This document shows, piece by piece, positions 47,914 to 57,407 of a stretch of DNA of 64,000 nt. Below the pieces are notes generated by a model. The model had not been told where the DNA came from, did not search any database, and saw only the letters and a program-made list of their open reading frames with translations. How positions within the stretch are numbered: the stretch's first letter is position 1; every line of letters starts with the position of its first letter. The stretch spans positions 186,001-250,000 of the forward strand of contig CALVDR010000001.1 in the NCBI GenBank assembly GCA_944326365.1, read 5' to 3'. The stretch comes from an uncultured Bacteroidales bacterium. GTDB lineage: Bacteria; Bacteroidota; Bacteroidia; Bacteroidales; UBA932. The translations under genes and the position numbers were made by a program.

Positions 47914-48214
47914 GATTAATTGAAAAAACCGGCGGATCGGTGAGAATCCGCCGGAACGGTTATCATTGTCAATTATCGTGGCTGGCCGGTATGCGAGGCC
48001 TGAGGGGCTGCGGATGCACAACTTTCTTTCGCAGCCGTTCTCCGGCTTCGCCCGCCATTCGATAATCGTTTAGTTTCAGACGGCCAGTCTGTGAGCACCA
48101 TTTGTCCGAAGGACTTTTATCTGGTGCGAACGGCTGGCTGGCTGAAATCTGACGGTAAGCCGATACAGAGCGACACTGGATGCTTGCCTGAGTAACGGCT
48201 TACCGTGATGAAAA
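47914..48214 (-). ncRNA. Structured intergenic RNA region ending in an intrinsic terminator
   Basis: A 301-base gap with no gene. On the minus strand, in order of transcription: an 11-bp stem (48206-48196 with 48162-48152), a nested multi-part stem (48147-48074, including GCACCA/TGGTGC, GTCC/GGAC, GCCAG/CTGGC and TTTCAG/CTGAAA), a 7-bp stem (48036-48006), then a 9-bp GC stem (47954-47929) followed directly by TTTTTT. That last hairpin is a terminator 16 bases before the ATG at 47913. It could be a regulatory leader, attenuator or stable 3' RNA. No known family is recognised. Confidence 0.55.
47923..47954 (-). terminator. Intrinsic terminator just upstream of a start codon
   Basis: CCGGCGGAT, 8-base loop, ATCCGCCGG, then six T on the minus strand, 10-16 bases before the ATG of the lipoprotein gene at 47913. 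Confidence 0.75.
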
Positions 48215-50371
48215 CTATCTGTTTTCGGTGTCTACGATACAACGGACAGACATGACATGTGAAAGGTCGTTGGTAGATGTTTTCACAGTATAATCATATC
48301 CTTTATCTTCTGCACGTTTAGGGTCTGCCCAAATCATAGTAGAAGCCTGGGCTTCACCACCAGCATTAGTCCAGATATATCCTTCCAATGAATCATTACT
48401 GTTACTTACGCCAAACTGCATAATTGAACCTGGCTGTATATTCGTATTTTCAGGATTAGAGAGATATTTTTTAGGATCATTTGCCATTTTGGCATTACAA
48501 TAACCATTATTATAGAATAATACCCCTCCTAATGTCATTGAAGTCATATTTTTATGTGCTGCGCCATCTGCACCCTGGAAAGTAGGGGCACCACTTGCAA
48601 TCAATGCCTTAATTGCAGGCATTGTGGCAACTCGCCAACCTTTTGGACATGGATCATAAATAGATTTCTCACCATCCTTTTCAGGATCAGATGTTCCCCA
48701 CAAATCTGTATTATTTTCACTGCTCCAATTCTGCATTGACTGATTTTCCGGTGTATTAATTATCATAGCAACCGTTGAAAGTGACTGCGCCAATGATAAA
48801 GGACCTTCCACACTTGGAACTCGCTTATCCGTATTTGCCGGGAAGCCATCAATATACCAGAAATTAGTCCAGAAAATAGGGAACGGACGACCCCACTGAT
48901 AAAGCAGATTCATTCTGAACATATATTCTGCCGTATTCGCAGACCATGCATCTGCTGTCGTTGGTTGGCCAAGATCCATAGGAGCAAATTCATAGTTTCC
49001 TACTTTAACAGAAGCAATCTTAGTATCAGGATCTGATGCTACAGCACCGTCAGCAGCAACATTCCAGAATGACCACGCCCAAAGAATTTTACCATTTTTC
49101 TTCATGAGAAGGATAGGTGCTCCGCCATAAGAGCCGGTATTCTTTACTGTTACCTGATAATTCTCAGGATCTGGAGTAATTGTATAGGTCGTTGCATCAA
49201 CAATAGCACCTGTAGTATTACCTTTCTCTGAAAGAGGGTACGGAGTATAAATCGTCTCACCATTAGATTTTGTCATCCATTCAAATGTAACATTATCAGG
49301 AATCATATCATCAGTGATATTGGCACGGTTACCTCTTATTCTATAGTCAATAACAACTTCATCGGAGATTTCAGGATTTTCAGTGAAAATGCCACCATTA
49401 TAAACACCATTTTTGCACTGAATAAAGAATGTATTTGCCTGACCATACGCATAACCCAGACCTGCGAGATATCTTGTGTCTGTGTTACAGTACCATGCTT
49501 CCACCACTACGTCCTCAGCCTTGATGTCGGAGAAGTCGAGAGTAGTGGTCTTGCCTGCCTCGAACTTCACATCGGAAGTCTTGAGAGTGATGGTAAGAGG
49601 CTCGCCTGCTGCATCGGTACCTGAAAGCAGGATATTCAGGTCCTTTCCTGTGAAGTCTGCAGGAAGGAGGCTGACATAGACTGTCTGGGCAGTGGAAGAC
49701 AGAGCCTCAGGAGTAGTGATGTTCACTGCCACTGAAGTGGTTCCTTTGCCGTCGACAGGCTGGAGGGTCACTGCAGAGCTGGCGTCAATGTTGAAGCCGC
49801 CGCCCAGAATCACTTCGGAATTCTGGAGGGATACTTTGCTGATCTTCGCTCCGGCATATTCAGCCATTGAAGTTCCGATCTTCACTTCTGCCACGGCTGT
49901 CACAGGAGTGAGTTCGAACTTGAAAGTCTCGTCTGTGCCAGGTGTGCCGGTAGCATAGCCTGCGGCAATATAGTCTGCCACAACTCCGGGAGCCGCTACA
50001 GTCTGGTCACCGAGATTGAAATTGGTGAAACGCCCTGAAGTGTAGAGAGCTGATGCATTGTACGGATAAGCTACCGCCAGTTTGTTTTCACCTGCCACGA
50101 GGTCGATGCCTGGGGTGGTGAACTTCGCCGTAGCCTGTCCGGCACCGTCTGAAGCTATGGCGCATTTGCCGTTCTGGATTCTGACGCCGTCAGTAGCGGA
50201 GAAAAGGCTGAGGGCAGCATCTGACTTCCAGGTGAAGCCGTCGGCAGCTACCGTGCCTTCGAGAGTATAGGTGGTACCCGGTTCAGGGGTCTCACCGCCA
50301 AGGTTCTCTTTCTCCTGACATGCAGCCGCAGCCAGAAGAAGCATTGTTGCAAATAAAAAATAACGTTTCAT
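48215..50371 (-). CDS. Chimeric surface lipoprotein: fimbrillin-like N-half and FISUMP C-half
   Basis: A 718-residue lipoprotein (lipobox AAAAC near residue 18). Residues about 30-290 resemble fimbrillin-like (Mfa/FimA-type) beta domains (VAYPYNASALYTSGRF, LTPVTAVAEVKIGTS, YVSLLPADFTGKDLNILLSG). The C-half ends with a FISUMP-type domain (SIYDPCPKGWRVATMP, GGVLFYNNGYCNAK, YIWTNAGG, VMSVRCI), widespread in Bacteroidota surface proteins. Base composition changes sharply near 49490 (residue about 293): the 5' half is GC-rich, the 3' half AT-rich. This suggests the C-half came from another gene. It follows susD, a place often held by a surface glycan-binding protein. Confidence 0.8.
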   Translation of the reverse strand: MKRYFLFATMLLLAAAACQEKENLGGETPEPGTTYTLEGTVAADGFTWKSDAALSLFSATDGVRIQNGKCAIASDGAGQATAKFTTPGIDLVAGENKLAVAYPYNASALYTSGRFTNFNLGDQTVAAPGVVADYIAAGYATGTPGTDETFKFELTPVTAVAEVKIGTSMAEYAGAKISKVSLQNSEVILGGGFNIDASSAVTLQPVDGKGTTSVAVNITTPEALSSTAQTVYVSLLPADFTGKDLNILLSGTDAAGEPLTITLKTSDVKFEAGKTTTLDFSDIKAEDVVVEAWYCNTDTRYLAGLGYAYGQANTFFIQCKNGVYNGGIFTENPEISDEVVIDYRIRGNRANITDDMIPDNVTFEWMTKSNGETIYTPYPLSEKGNTTGAIVDATTYTITPDPENYQVTVKNTGSYGGAPILLMKKNGKILWAWSFWNVAADGAVASDPDTKIASVKVGNYEFAPMDLGQPTTADAWSANTAEYMFRMNLLYQWGRPFPIFWTNFWYIDGFPANTDKRVPSVEGPLSLAQSLSTVAMIINTPENQSMQNWSSENNTDLWGTSDPEKDGEKSIYDPCPKGWRVATMPAIKALIASGAPTFQGADGAAHKNMTSMTLGGVLFYNNGYCNAKMANDPKKYLSNPENTNIQPGSIMQFGVSNSNDSLEGYIWTNAGGEAQASTMIWADPKRAEDKGYDYTVKTSTNDLSHVMSVRCIVDTENR

Positions 50372-50706
50372 GGTTTTATTGGTTATAAGTTGGTTTTAAA
50401 ATTTTATTCATATCAGTAAAACTACCCCTGAGTGTCATTTTGAGCGGAGGACACAGTCCGAAGTCGGGAAATCTGTTTTTGAAGTATGTCAGATCTCTCC
50501 ACTCCGGTCCATCGGACCTCCGGTCGAGATGACAAGGTGCGGGTGCTTTTGCTGTGAGCGGTGCCTTTTCCCGGTTTGCAAGGTGTGTCAGAACGGGTCA
50601 GATGCCAGGCGCTGAGGGCGAGGGCGACAGGAGTTTACTTCCGTAAATGACTGAGTCCGAATCCCGAAAGCAACGCCGCAGATGGCCCGTTATCACGCAC
50701 CGGCTG
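50372..50706. other. Intergenic gap between SusD and FISUMP genes
   Basis: 335 bases without a gene. It holds the REP-like element (50433-50534) and a small TTTAC-TTCC-GTAAA stem (50634-50647) in a GC-rich stretch. No promoter box of the TAnnTTTG type was found. Confidence 0.6.
50433..50534. repeat. REP-like palindromic element, full copy
   Basis: Starts TGTCATTTTGAGCGGAGGAC and ends GGTCGAGATGACA, so its ends are inverted copies. The left half matches 24071-24114. It resembles the short palindromic repeats scattered between genes in many Bacteroidota. Confidence 0.7.
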
Positions 50707-52581
50707 TTACCAGCCGTGGTTCTGGGTCAGATTCTTATTCACTCCCCTCTGCTCCTCGGATATCGGCAGCCAGATCTTGTAGGCTTCCCAGTTGTCTACA
50801 AGGGTAGGAATACCGATTTTCAGGTAAGCGTCTGAAGGGAATATGAGATAATTGTCATGAATCTTGTCAGCGGCTTCCTTGCCCAGGACGCGCTCTATGT
50901 CGGATCTGTCCACACCGGACTTGTTCAGGCTGCTGATCTTCTGATCGATCTGGTTGAAGCGTATGAGGTCCCATTTGCGTGAGCATTCGAAGATGAGTTC
51001 GCGCTCGCGGCTTTCGAGAAGCTCATCGGTGAAATTGTCCCTGCGGTATTCGGTCATCAGCTGGTCGCAGAGGGTTTCATCATTGCCGCAGGCACGCAGA
51101 AGAACCTTTCTCAGATACTCACGTGCAGTGCCTTCGTCGCCGTCATGGAAGTATACGGCTTCGGCATACATCAGGTAGACATCTGCCAGACGCATCAGAG
51201 GGAATGAAACGCAGTGCTGGTTGTAGGTGCGCTGGAGCTGGTCGATATTGCAGAGCCTGTATTTTCCAGGACATACCTGAATGCCTGCCGTGGCCAGATA
51301 AGTCTGTGTGGGACTGTCGTAGAGAGGGCTTTCGATCTGCTTGTAGCCTGTAGCCGAACTTTCGTCAGGTATAGGATTTCCGGAATCGTCGAGTTCGTTG
51401 ACTTCAGTACGAGGCGGATCAGGGTTGTAGTAGGTGTAGCCGTCAACCTGGATCTCTATCTTGCCCATGTGTCCGTCAGGATGCACGTCCTGCATACGGC
51501 CCGTCATGTTGTGGTCACGGCGAGGGTCGTTCTTGCTGTACATGTAGAATGCACGCGGAGTAGGTACGAAACGGCCTCCCCATACTGTAGGAGAATCCGC
51601 GTTGCATGTCGGTGAAGGGAGATAGAAGCTGTTCGGCCAGTAACCTTCGGAACCTGAAAGCGGCAGCTCGGCCAGGAAGAGACATTCCTGATACTGCTGG
51701 GACTTCGTGGTCTCGCGGAAGAGATTCGTGTAGTCAGGAATGAGCTTGTATGAAGAGTTCAGGATGATGTCCTCGCATACTTCCTTTGATCTCTTGTACA
51801 TGGCATCCGCATCCACGAATGCGAAGCTGTTCAGATTGCCTTCGCCTTCAAGGCCTGCTCCGGCGTTGTTGTTCTTGCAGGCTGCCAGATAGTTGCATAT
51901 ACGTGCTATATAAGCCGCCGCGGTGTATTTGTTCACAGACGATGTCTGGAAAACTCCTGTAGTGTTCAGAGTCGTATATGCGTAGTCAAGATCATCGAAA
52001 ATCTGTCCGTAAACCTTTTCCAGAGTGGCACGCGGCTCCTGGCCGTTTGATTCGTGGCTAAGCACTATAGGGACTCCGCCGAAGTTCCATGCCAGATGAT
52101 AGTAGTAGAAAGCGCGGAGGAAGCGGGCCTCTGCCTTGTACTGCTCCTTCAGTGCAGGATCCATGTCGATATCCTCGATATAGTGGAGAAGGGTGTTGCA
52201 CCTGTTGATGCCGGCGTACTGGACTTTCCAGAAATCGCGGACGCACTGGGTGCTTTCGTTGTAGTTCGCCCACATCATTTCCAGACCTTCGTTCGATGAT
52301 GATGAAGATGCCACCATGTCATCGGAAGGTGTATTCATGATATAGAGCAGGCCCTGGGCGTAGCTGCCCCTCTGCATGTTTCCTGCGCCCGGAATCTTGT
52401 TCGTGTTTATGATCTCGTAGCAGGAGATGAGGGCCATCCGCATGGACTCCTGAGAATTGTAGAAATTCTCAGGCGAAGTCTGGGAATACGGATACTGGTC
52501 GAGGAACTTCGCGTTCTCGCAGGAAACTGACAGCAGTGCCACGACCGATGCTGAAAGTATGTATGTCAATATCTTTCTCAT
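50707..52581 (-). CDS. SusD/RagB-like surface glycan-binding lipoprotein
   Basis: A 624-residue SusD homologue (signal peptide and lipobox ending SVSC near residue 21; then FLDQYPYSQTSPENFYNSQ). TPR-like helices with RFLRAFYYYHLAWNFGGVPIV (about residue 150) and the C-terminal GKYRLCNIDQLQRTYNQHCVSFPLMRLADVYLMYAEA and ELIFECSRKWDLIRF motifs are typical. It caps the SusC barrel and captures glycan at the surface. It lies directly downstream of SusC (25 bases). Confidence 0.95.
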   Translation of the reverse strand: MRKILTYILSASVVALLSVSCENAKFLDQYPYSQTSPENFYNSQESMRMALISCYEIINTNKIPGAGNMQRGSYAQGLLYIMNTPSDDMVASSSSSNEGLEMMWANYNESTQCVRDFWKVQYAGINRCNTLLHYIEDIDMDPALKEQYKAEARFLRAFYYYHLAWNFGGVPIVLSHESNGQEPRATLEKVYGQIFDDLDYAYTTLNTTGVFQTSSVNKYTAAAYIARICNYLAACKNNNAGAGLEGEGNLNSFAFVDADAMYKRSKEVCEDIILNSSYKLIPDYTNLFRETTKSQQYQECLFLAELPLSGSEGYWPNSFYLPSPTCNADSPTVWGGRFVPTPRAFYMYSKNDPRRDHNMTGRMQDVHPDGHMGKIEIQVDGYTYYNPDPPRTEVNELDDSGNPIPDESSATGYKQIESPLYDSPTQTYLATAGIQVCPGKYRLCNIDQLQRTYNQHCVSFPLMRLADVYLMYAEAVYFHDGDEGTAREYLRKVLLRACGNDETLCDQLMTEYRRDNFTDELLESRERELIFECSRKWDLIRFNQIDQKISSLNKSGVDRSDIERVLGKEAADKIHDNYLIFPSDAYLKIGIPTLVDNWEAYKIWLPISEEQRGVNKNLTQNHGW

Positions 52582-52606
52582 TTCTCGGAAAAATTAGAGT
52601 TCTTTA

Positions 52607-55600
52607 TCAGAAAGTCAGGTTTACGCCCAGAGTGAATGACCTCGCCTTAGGATAGGACATCCTGTCGAATCCCGTGAACAGAGGGTTGGATGTACTGACA
52701 TCGGGGTCCATACCGCTGTACTTGGTCCAGACGAAGAGGTTGTCGGCGTTGAAGTTCACCTTGATGGCGGAGAAACCGGCCTTTTTCAACTTCGGTCCCT
52801 GGAAAGTATAGCCTAATGACAGGGTCTTGAACCTGATGTAGCTGCCGTCTTCCACATAGTATGAAGATACCCATGTATTGGACTGGTTCTGAAGACGGGA
52901 GTAGGTGTTCGAGCCGTTTTCCGGAGTCCACCTGCCGTACCAGCCGTCAGCACGCATGTTGTTGAACTGGGTGTTGCCGCTGAAGCCGGACTCGGAGCAG
53001 AGCTTGAATTCGTTCAGGATGTCACGCCCGTAGACGCCCTCGAAGAAGAGGGTAAGCTCGAAACCCTTGTATGTAAAGGTGTTGCCGAAACCCATGGTGA
53101 AATCAGGGTTCGAGTCGCTGATCACCTTACGGTCTTCCGACGTCACTTCATTGTCACCGTCGAAATCCTTGTATTTCCTGTCACCAGGCTGTACGTTCAC
53201 CGAATTCAGTTTGGTCACGCCCTCCTTGAGTTCGAAGGTGAAATCATTGATATTGGCGGATGTCACCACATCCTCAGGATGCTCGTATACAGTACCGTTC
53301 CTGTCTTTGGCGATGAAGTCTGAAAGCTGGTAGTTTCCGTCAGCGACATAGCCGTAGCCGACACCGATAGGCTGTCCCACGATGATACGTGAGATGTCAT
53401 TGGCCATCTGGCCGTGGGCAATGTTCACGCTGGTGTATTCGATGCCTCCGATGTCGAGGACCTTGTTTCTGGACATGTCGAAGGTGAGGTTCGTGGACCA
53501 TGAGAAGTCGCGTGTCTGGATATTGTAGGTATTCAGGCTGATCTCGATACCCTTGTTCTCGACGCGTCCGAGGTTCTGCCACTGCTCCACATATCCGGTC
53601 TGTCCCGGAAGGGTGGCACGGTAGAGCATATCGCGTGTGTCCTTGTAGTAGACATCGGCCATGAGGTTGATCCTGTTGTTCAGGACGCTGAAGTCGAAAC
53701 CGAGGTCATACTGTATGGTGGTCTCCCATTTCAGTTTGGAATTGGCGGAGGTGGACGGAGCCATACCCATCACCTCAGTGCCGTTTACGGCGTAGTAGTT
53801 CGTGGTCATCAGGGACATGGTGGCGTAGTTCGAGATACGGTCGTTTCCCGAGGCTCCGGCACTGAACCTGAGCTTGAACTGGTCGAGCCAGTCTGCGCTT
53901 TTCATGAACGGTTCTTCCGAAAGTCTCCATGCGAGGGCCACTGAAGGGAAATATCCCACGCGGCTGCCCGGGGCGAACTTCGACGAACCGTCAGCACGCA
54001 TGTTGAAGGAAATATAGTAACGCTGGTCGTAGTTGTACTCCGCACGTCCGAAGGTGGACATCATGGTGCTCATGCTGACGCTTTCCTGAGGTGCTTCCTG
54101 GATTCCGCCCTTGCTCAGGTCGAATGCACCTGTAGAGTCGTCAGTGAAGTCGTATGCACCGATGGTGAGATTCTCGTTCGAATAGGCATTCATCTCGACA
54201 CCGAGCATGGCGTTGAAGTTGTGCTTCTTGTTCCATGTCTTCTTGTACGTGAGGGTGGCCGATGCGTTCCAGCCGTATGTATCTACAGTCTTGATACGTC
54301 CGTAGCCGTTCTTCGAGTAGCCCCATACACTGTCTACGGAGTAGAATTCCATACCCTTCGAATTCGAGGTATTTCCGGATACCTGGGCACGGAAAGTGAG
54401 TCCGTCGATGATCTGCCAGTCGAGATATGCGTTTCCTGCCACTCGGGAATATACGGTCTTCTTGTATGTTTCGTCAGTGACGCAGTCCAGAAGGGAGTAT
54501 GATCCCATGTTGTCCGTATCACTGTCCGTATAGAAGTCGATAGGACGGCGGAGATAGATGAGCTGGATCAGACCGTTGTTTCCGAGGTCACCGCCACCGG
54601 ATGATACGGCTCCGTTCGAGATGGTGCGTCCGTAGTTCACGGAAGCCCCTATCTTCACCTTGTCACTGATGCTGTGGTCGATTTTCAGACGGCCCGTGTA
54701 GCGCTGGAAATCGTTGTTCACGACCAGACCCTGCTGGTTCAGATAGCCTACACTCATCAGTATCTGCGTCTTCTTTCCGGCCATGGCGTTCACCGAGAGG
54801 TTGTAGTCCTGGGTGACAGCCGTCCTGTAGAGAAGCTTCTGCCAATCGAAATATTCATAGCCGCTCACATCCATAGGAGTATCGGACACACCGTCCCCGT
54901 CCGTGTCAGTACCGTATCCGGACCACCCGTAGTCCCTTCTGGCGAAACGGTAATCCACATATTCCTGTGCATCCAGCATCTCGATGTACTTAGGTACAGT
55001 CGAAACGCCTACTGACGCGTTGAAGTTCACGACGGTCTTGTCACTGCCCGTAGCACCGCTCTTCGTGGTGATGATGATGACACCGTTTGCACCTCTGGCA
55101 CCGTAGATAGCCGTGGCCGTGGCATCCTTCAGGACTTCGATGGACTCGATATCATTCGGGTTCAGGAATGACATGGGGTCGAATGTACCGCCGCCGGTAG
55201 AAGAGGTCGTGGCGATTTCATCCGAAGACATATCCATCTGCATGCCGTCTATGACGAACAGAGGTGTGGTACCGGCGTTTATGGAGTTGTTACCGCGGAT
55301 CTTGATGTTCGATCCGGCTCCCGGTTCACCTGACTGGGACGTGATGTTCAGACCTGCCACATGGCCCTGAAGGGCGCTGATCACATTGTTGCTTCCTGTC
55401 TTGGCCAGTTCTTCGGACTTGAACGAACTGACTGATCCTGTAAGGTCTCCGCGGGAGAGGGTACCGTATCCTATCACCACCGCATCCTCGAGGACGAGAT
55501 TGTCTGTGGCAAGCTGCACATTTATTTCCGGCTGGTCGGCAACCTGGATCTCCTGGCTGACCATACCGATGGATGAGAACTGGAGAGTGCTTCCGGCACG

Positions 55601-55792
55601 CCTCTCTATGGTATATTTACCGTCGAGATCCGTCACCACTCCCACTGTTGTACCCACATATGTGACTCCGGCGCCTATGAGAGGCTCTCCGTTGTCATCG
55701 GTCACAGTACCGGTCACGACATCCTGCGCAAAAGCCGGGAGCGCAGCCGTCATGACCACTGCGGACAAGATGAATCTTAAAAAAGTCTTCAT
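52607..55792 (-). CDS. SusC/RagA-like TonB-dependent glycan importer
   Basis: A 1061-residue outer-membrane transporter. After the signal peptide comes a carboxypeptidase-regulatory-like domain (VVTGTVTDDNGEPLIGAGV), then the plug with the SusC signature (GNNSINAGTTPLFVIDGMQMD, SIEVLKDATATAIYGARGANGVIIITTKSG), and a barrel ending in FTLGVNLTF. It has no N-terminal STN signalling domain, so control by an ECF sigma/anti-sigma pair is not suggested. It works with the adjacent SusD. Confidence 0.97.
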   Translation of the reverse strand: MKTFLRFILSAVVMTAALPAFAQDVVTGTVTDDNGEPLIGAGVTYVGTTVGVVTDLDGKYTIERRAGSTLQFSSIGMVSQEIQVADQPEINVQLATDNLVLEDAVVIGYGTLSRGDLTGSVSSFKSEELAKTGSNNVISALQGHVAGLNITSQSGEPGAGSNIKIRGNNSINAGTTPLFVIDGMQMDMSSDEIATTSSTGGGTFDPMSFLNPNDIESIEVLKDATATAIYGARGANGVIIITTKSGATGSDKTVVNFNASVGVSTVPKYIEMLDAQEYVDYRFARRDYGWSGYGTDTDGDGVSDTPMDVSGYEYFDWQKLLYRTAVTQDYNLSVNAMAGKKTQILMSVGYLNQQGLVVNNDFQRYTGRLKIDHSISDKVKIGASVNYGRTISNGAVSSGGGDLGNNGLIQLIYLRRPIDFYTDSDTDNMGSYSLLDCVTDETYKKTVYSRVAGNAYLDWQIIDGLTFRAQVSGNTSNSKGMEFYSVDSVWGYSKNGYGRIKTVDTYGWNASATLTYKKTWNKKHNFNAMLGVEMNAYSNENLTIGAYDFTDDSTGAFDLSKGGIQEAPQESVSMSTMMSTFGRAEYNYDQRYYISFNMRADGSSKFAPGSRVGYFPSVALAWRLSEEPFMKSADWLDQFKLRFSAGASGNDRISNYATMSLMTTNYYAVNGTEVMGMAPSTSANSKLKWETTIQYDLGFDFSVLNNRINLMADVYYKDTRDMLYRATLPGQTGYVEQWQNLGRVENKGIEISLNTYNIQTRDFSWSTNLTFDMSRNKVLDIGGIEYTSVNIAHGQMANDISRIIVGQPIGVGYGYVADGNYQLSDFIAKDRNGTVYEHPEDVVTSANINDFTFELKEGVTKLNSVNVQPGDRKYKDFDGDNEVTSEDRKVISDSNPDFTMGFGNTFTYKGFELTLFFEGVYGRDILNEFKLCSESGFSGNTQFNNMRADGWYGRWTPENGSNTYSRLQNQSNTWVSSYYVEDGSYIRFKTLSLGYTFQGPKLKKAGFSAIKVNFNADNLFVWTKYSGMDPDVSTSNPLFTGFDRMSYPKARSFTLGVNLTF

Positions 55793-55834
55793 GCTGTAAT
55801 CGTTGGTTTTAATTGAGTTATGTTATAATTCCGG

Positions 55835-57363
55835 TTATTCGAACGAAATGTCGGTGTAGCTGAGGTTAGGGTATGTCTTTCCGCTGTAGGAATAGCTCAT
55901 CTCCGGGTCGAAGTAGGTTTCCAGATTCTCCTGCGTGATCTTCACGCCTTCCTGGATGACATTTTCGAAAACCACGTTCCTTATCTGATGGTCCTCATCA
56001 TAGCCGAAAGCGAAATTCCCCCTTGCCGGTGCTTTCAGAATATCTATATTCCTGAGAGTGACTCCGTCAATGGTTCCGGGGCTGTACTCGACCCCGTTTC
56101 CGAGATTGTTCACATAAGATTTCCTGATATCCAGATGGATACCGTATTCCATGCAGTCCTCCAGGACTATGTTCTCGAAAAGGATGTCAGAAACATGGCT
56201 GCCTGCGCAGTTGTGCACGGCGAGACCGGCCCTGTTCAGAGTCCCTCCGGGATTCCCGGCACTTCTGATGCTGACGCAGTTCCTGTAAGTGACATCGGTG
56301 ACATCCTGGTTTATTTCGGCTCCTATTATAAAGGAGTTCCCGCTGCGGTAATTCCATGCGATGCAGTCATCGAAGACTATGTTTTCCACCGGAGCGCCGT
56401 ATGTCCATTTCTGGGACTTGACACAGAAGACATCGTCATGGGCATAGCCGAAACAGCCTGTGACAACGGCATTTGTGCAGCCCAGCAGGTCCAGTGCGTC
56501 GTTCTCGTTTCCGTTGTTGTTCGCAGGATTCCAGATGGCGACAGCCTTGTAATTGTTTATCTTCACATTGTCGCTCTCGATGATGAAAGTGCTCCAGCCA
56601 CTGTCATTCATCAGGATCGGACCGTCTATCGTGACGTTTGAAGCATCAGTTATCTGTATGCCACGGGTGCTGACACTGTTGTCATACGAGTTCAGGATAC
56701 CGCAGCCCCTGATGGCGATATCGGAAGTACCGGTCGACGATATGCGCCCGTTCACCACCGCCCCGCCTTCGATATAGATGGTCTGGCCGGAGGCCAATGC
56801 TATCGAACCGGCATCAGTGACTGTTCCTGCCTTATAATATTTTACATTAGGATCGGTTTCAGAAGGCTTGTCCGATTCCAGCGGATTCGCGAAGATGAAA
56901 ATGTCGTTGTCGGTCTTCCCGTTAAGTTCCACGGCGACCCTGTCCCCCGGTTTCATTCTGAAAAACAGGGAACCGTTTTCGATCTTGTATTCGTAATTCC
57001 TAGATTTAGGCAGTATAGCCGCCTCGGTGATGGCTTCGCTGTAGGAGTTCACCTCCACGAGCACCTCCCCGTCACATCCGAAAGTACAGATATTGTGTTC
57101 GTACTCAGGCTGGCCTTCCGCTGGAGTATCTATGCAAGGGATGACCAGAGAATTCTGGCCGTTGACCTCAACGTAGTAATATCGTGAGGGATTTACCGCA
57201 TTTGAATAAGTATAGATTTCTGTCCGGGCTCCGGTCGGTCCCCACTCATCTGTGGAGCCACCCCCCCCCCCGTAGAATTCTGGCCTGACGGATCCTCACA
57301 GCCGACAGCCGCGAAGACAAAGACAAAGGCAATAAGAGAAGATTTGATTTTCTGGATGGTCAT
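55835..57363 (-). pseudogene. Right-handed beta-helix (GH28/GH49-like) lipoprotein, frameshifted at an 11-G tract
   Basis: The start at 57363 gives a lipoprotein signal peptide (VFAAVGCEDPSG), but the frame breaks at an 11-base G run (57261-57271, minus strand). With 12 or 9 G the frame joins an open frame that continues to 55835, giving a lipoprotein with a poly-Gly linker, a short N-terminal beta domain (RYYYVEVNGQNSLVIPC; KPGDRVAVELNG) and a parallel beta-helix. DALDLLGCTNAVVTGCFGYAHDDVFCVKS carries acidic pairs like those of GH28/GH49 polysaccharide hydrolases. As sequenced only about 409 residues (GTG at 57064) lack a leader. It may be phase-variable or a sequencing error. It is the first gene of the PUL. 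Confidence 0.8.
57261..57271 (-). repeat. Homopolymer tract (11 G on coding strand)
   Basis: Eleven C on the plus strand. It encodes the Gly linker a few residues after the lipobox Cys. One base more or two fewer restores the downstream frame. Confidence 0.95.
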
Positions 57364-57407
57364 CTCGGTTCGTTTTTGTGTTACCAATGTGTCCTTCAAT
57401 GCCTGTT

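Noticed and set aside
45713..48206. A CRISPR array, prompted by repeats in PUL gaps
   Set aside because: The repeats are two diverged copies more than 1 kb apart with genes between, not regular repeats with spacers.
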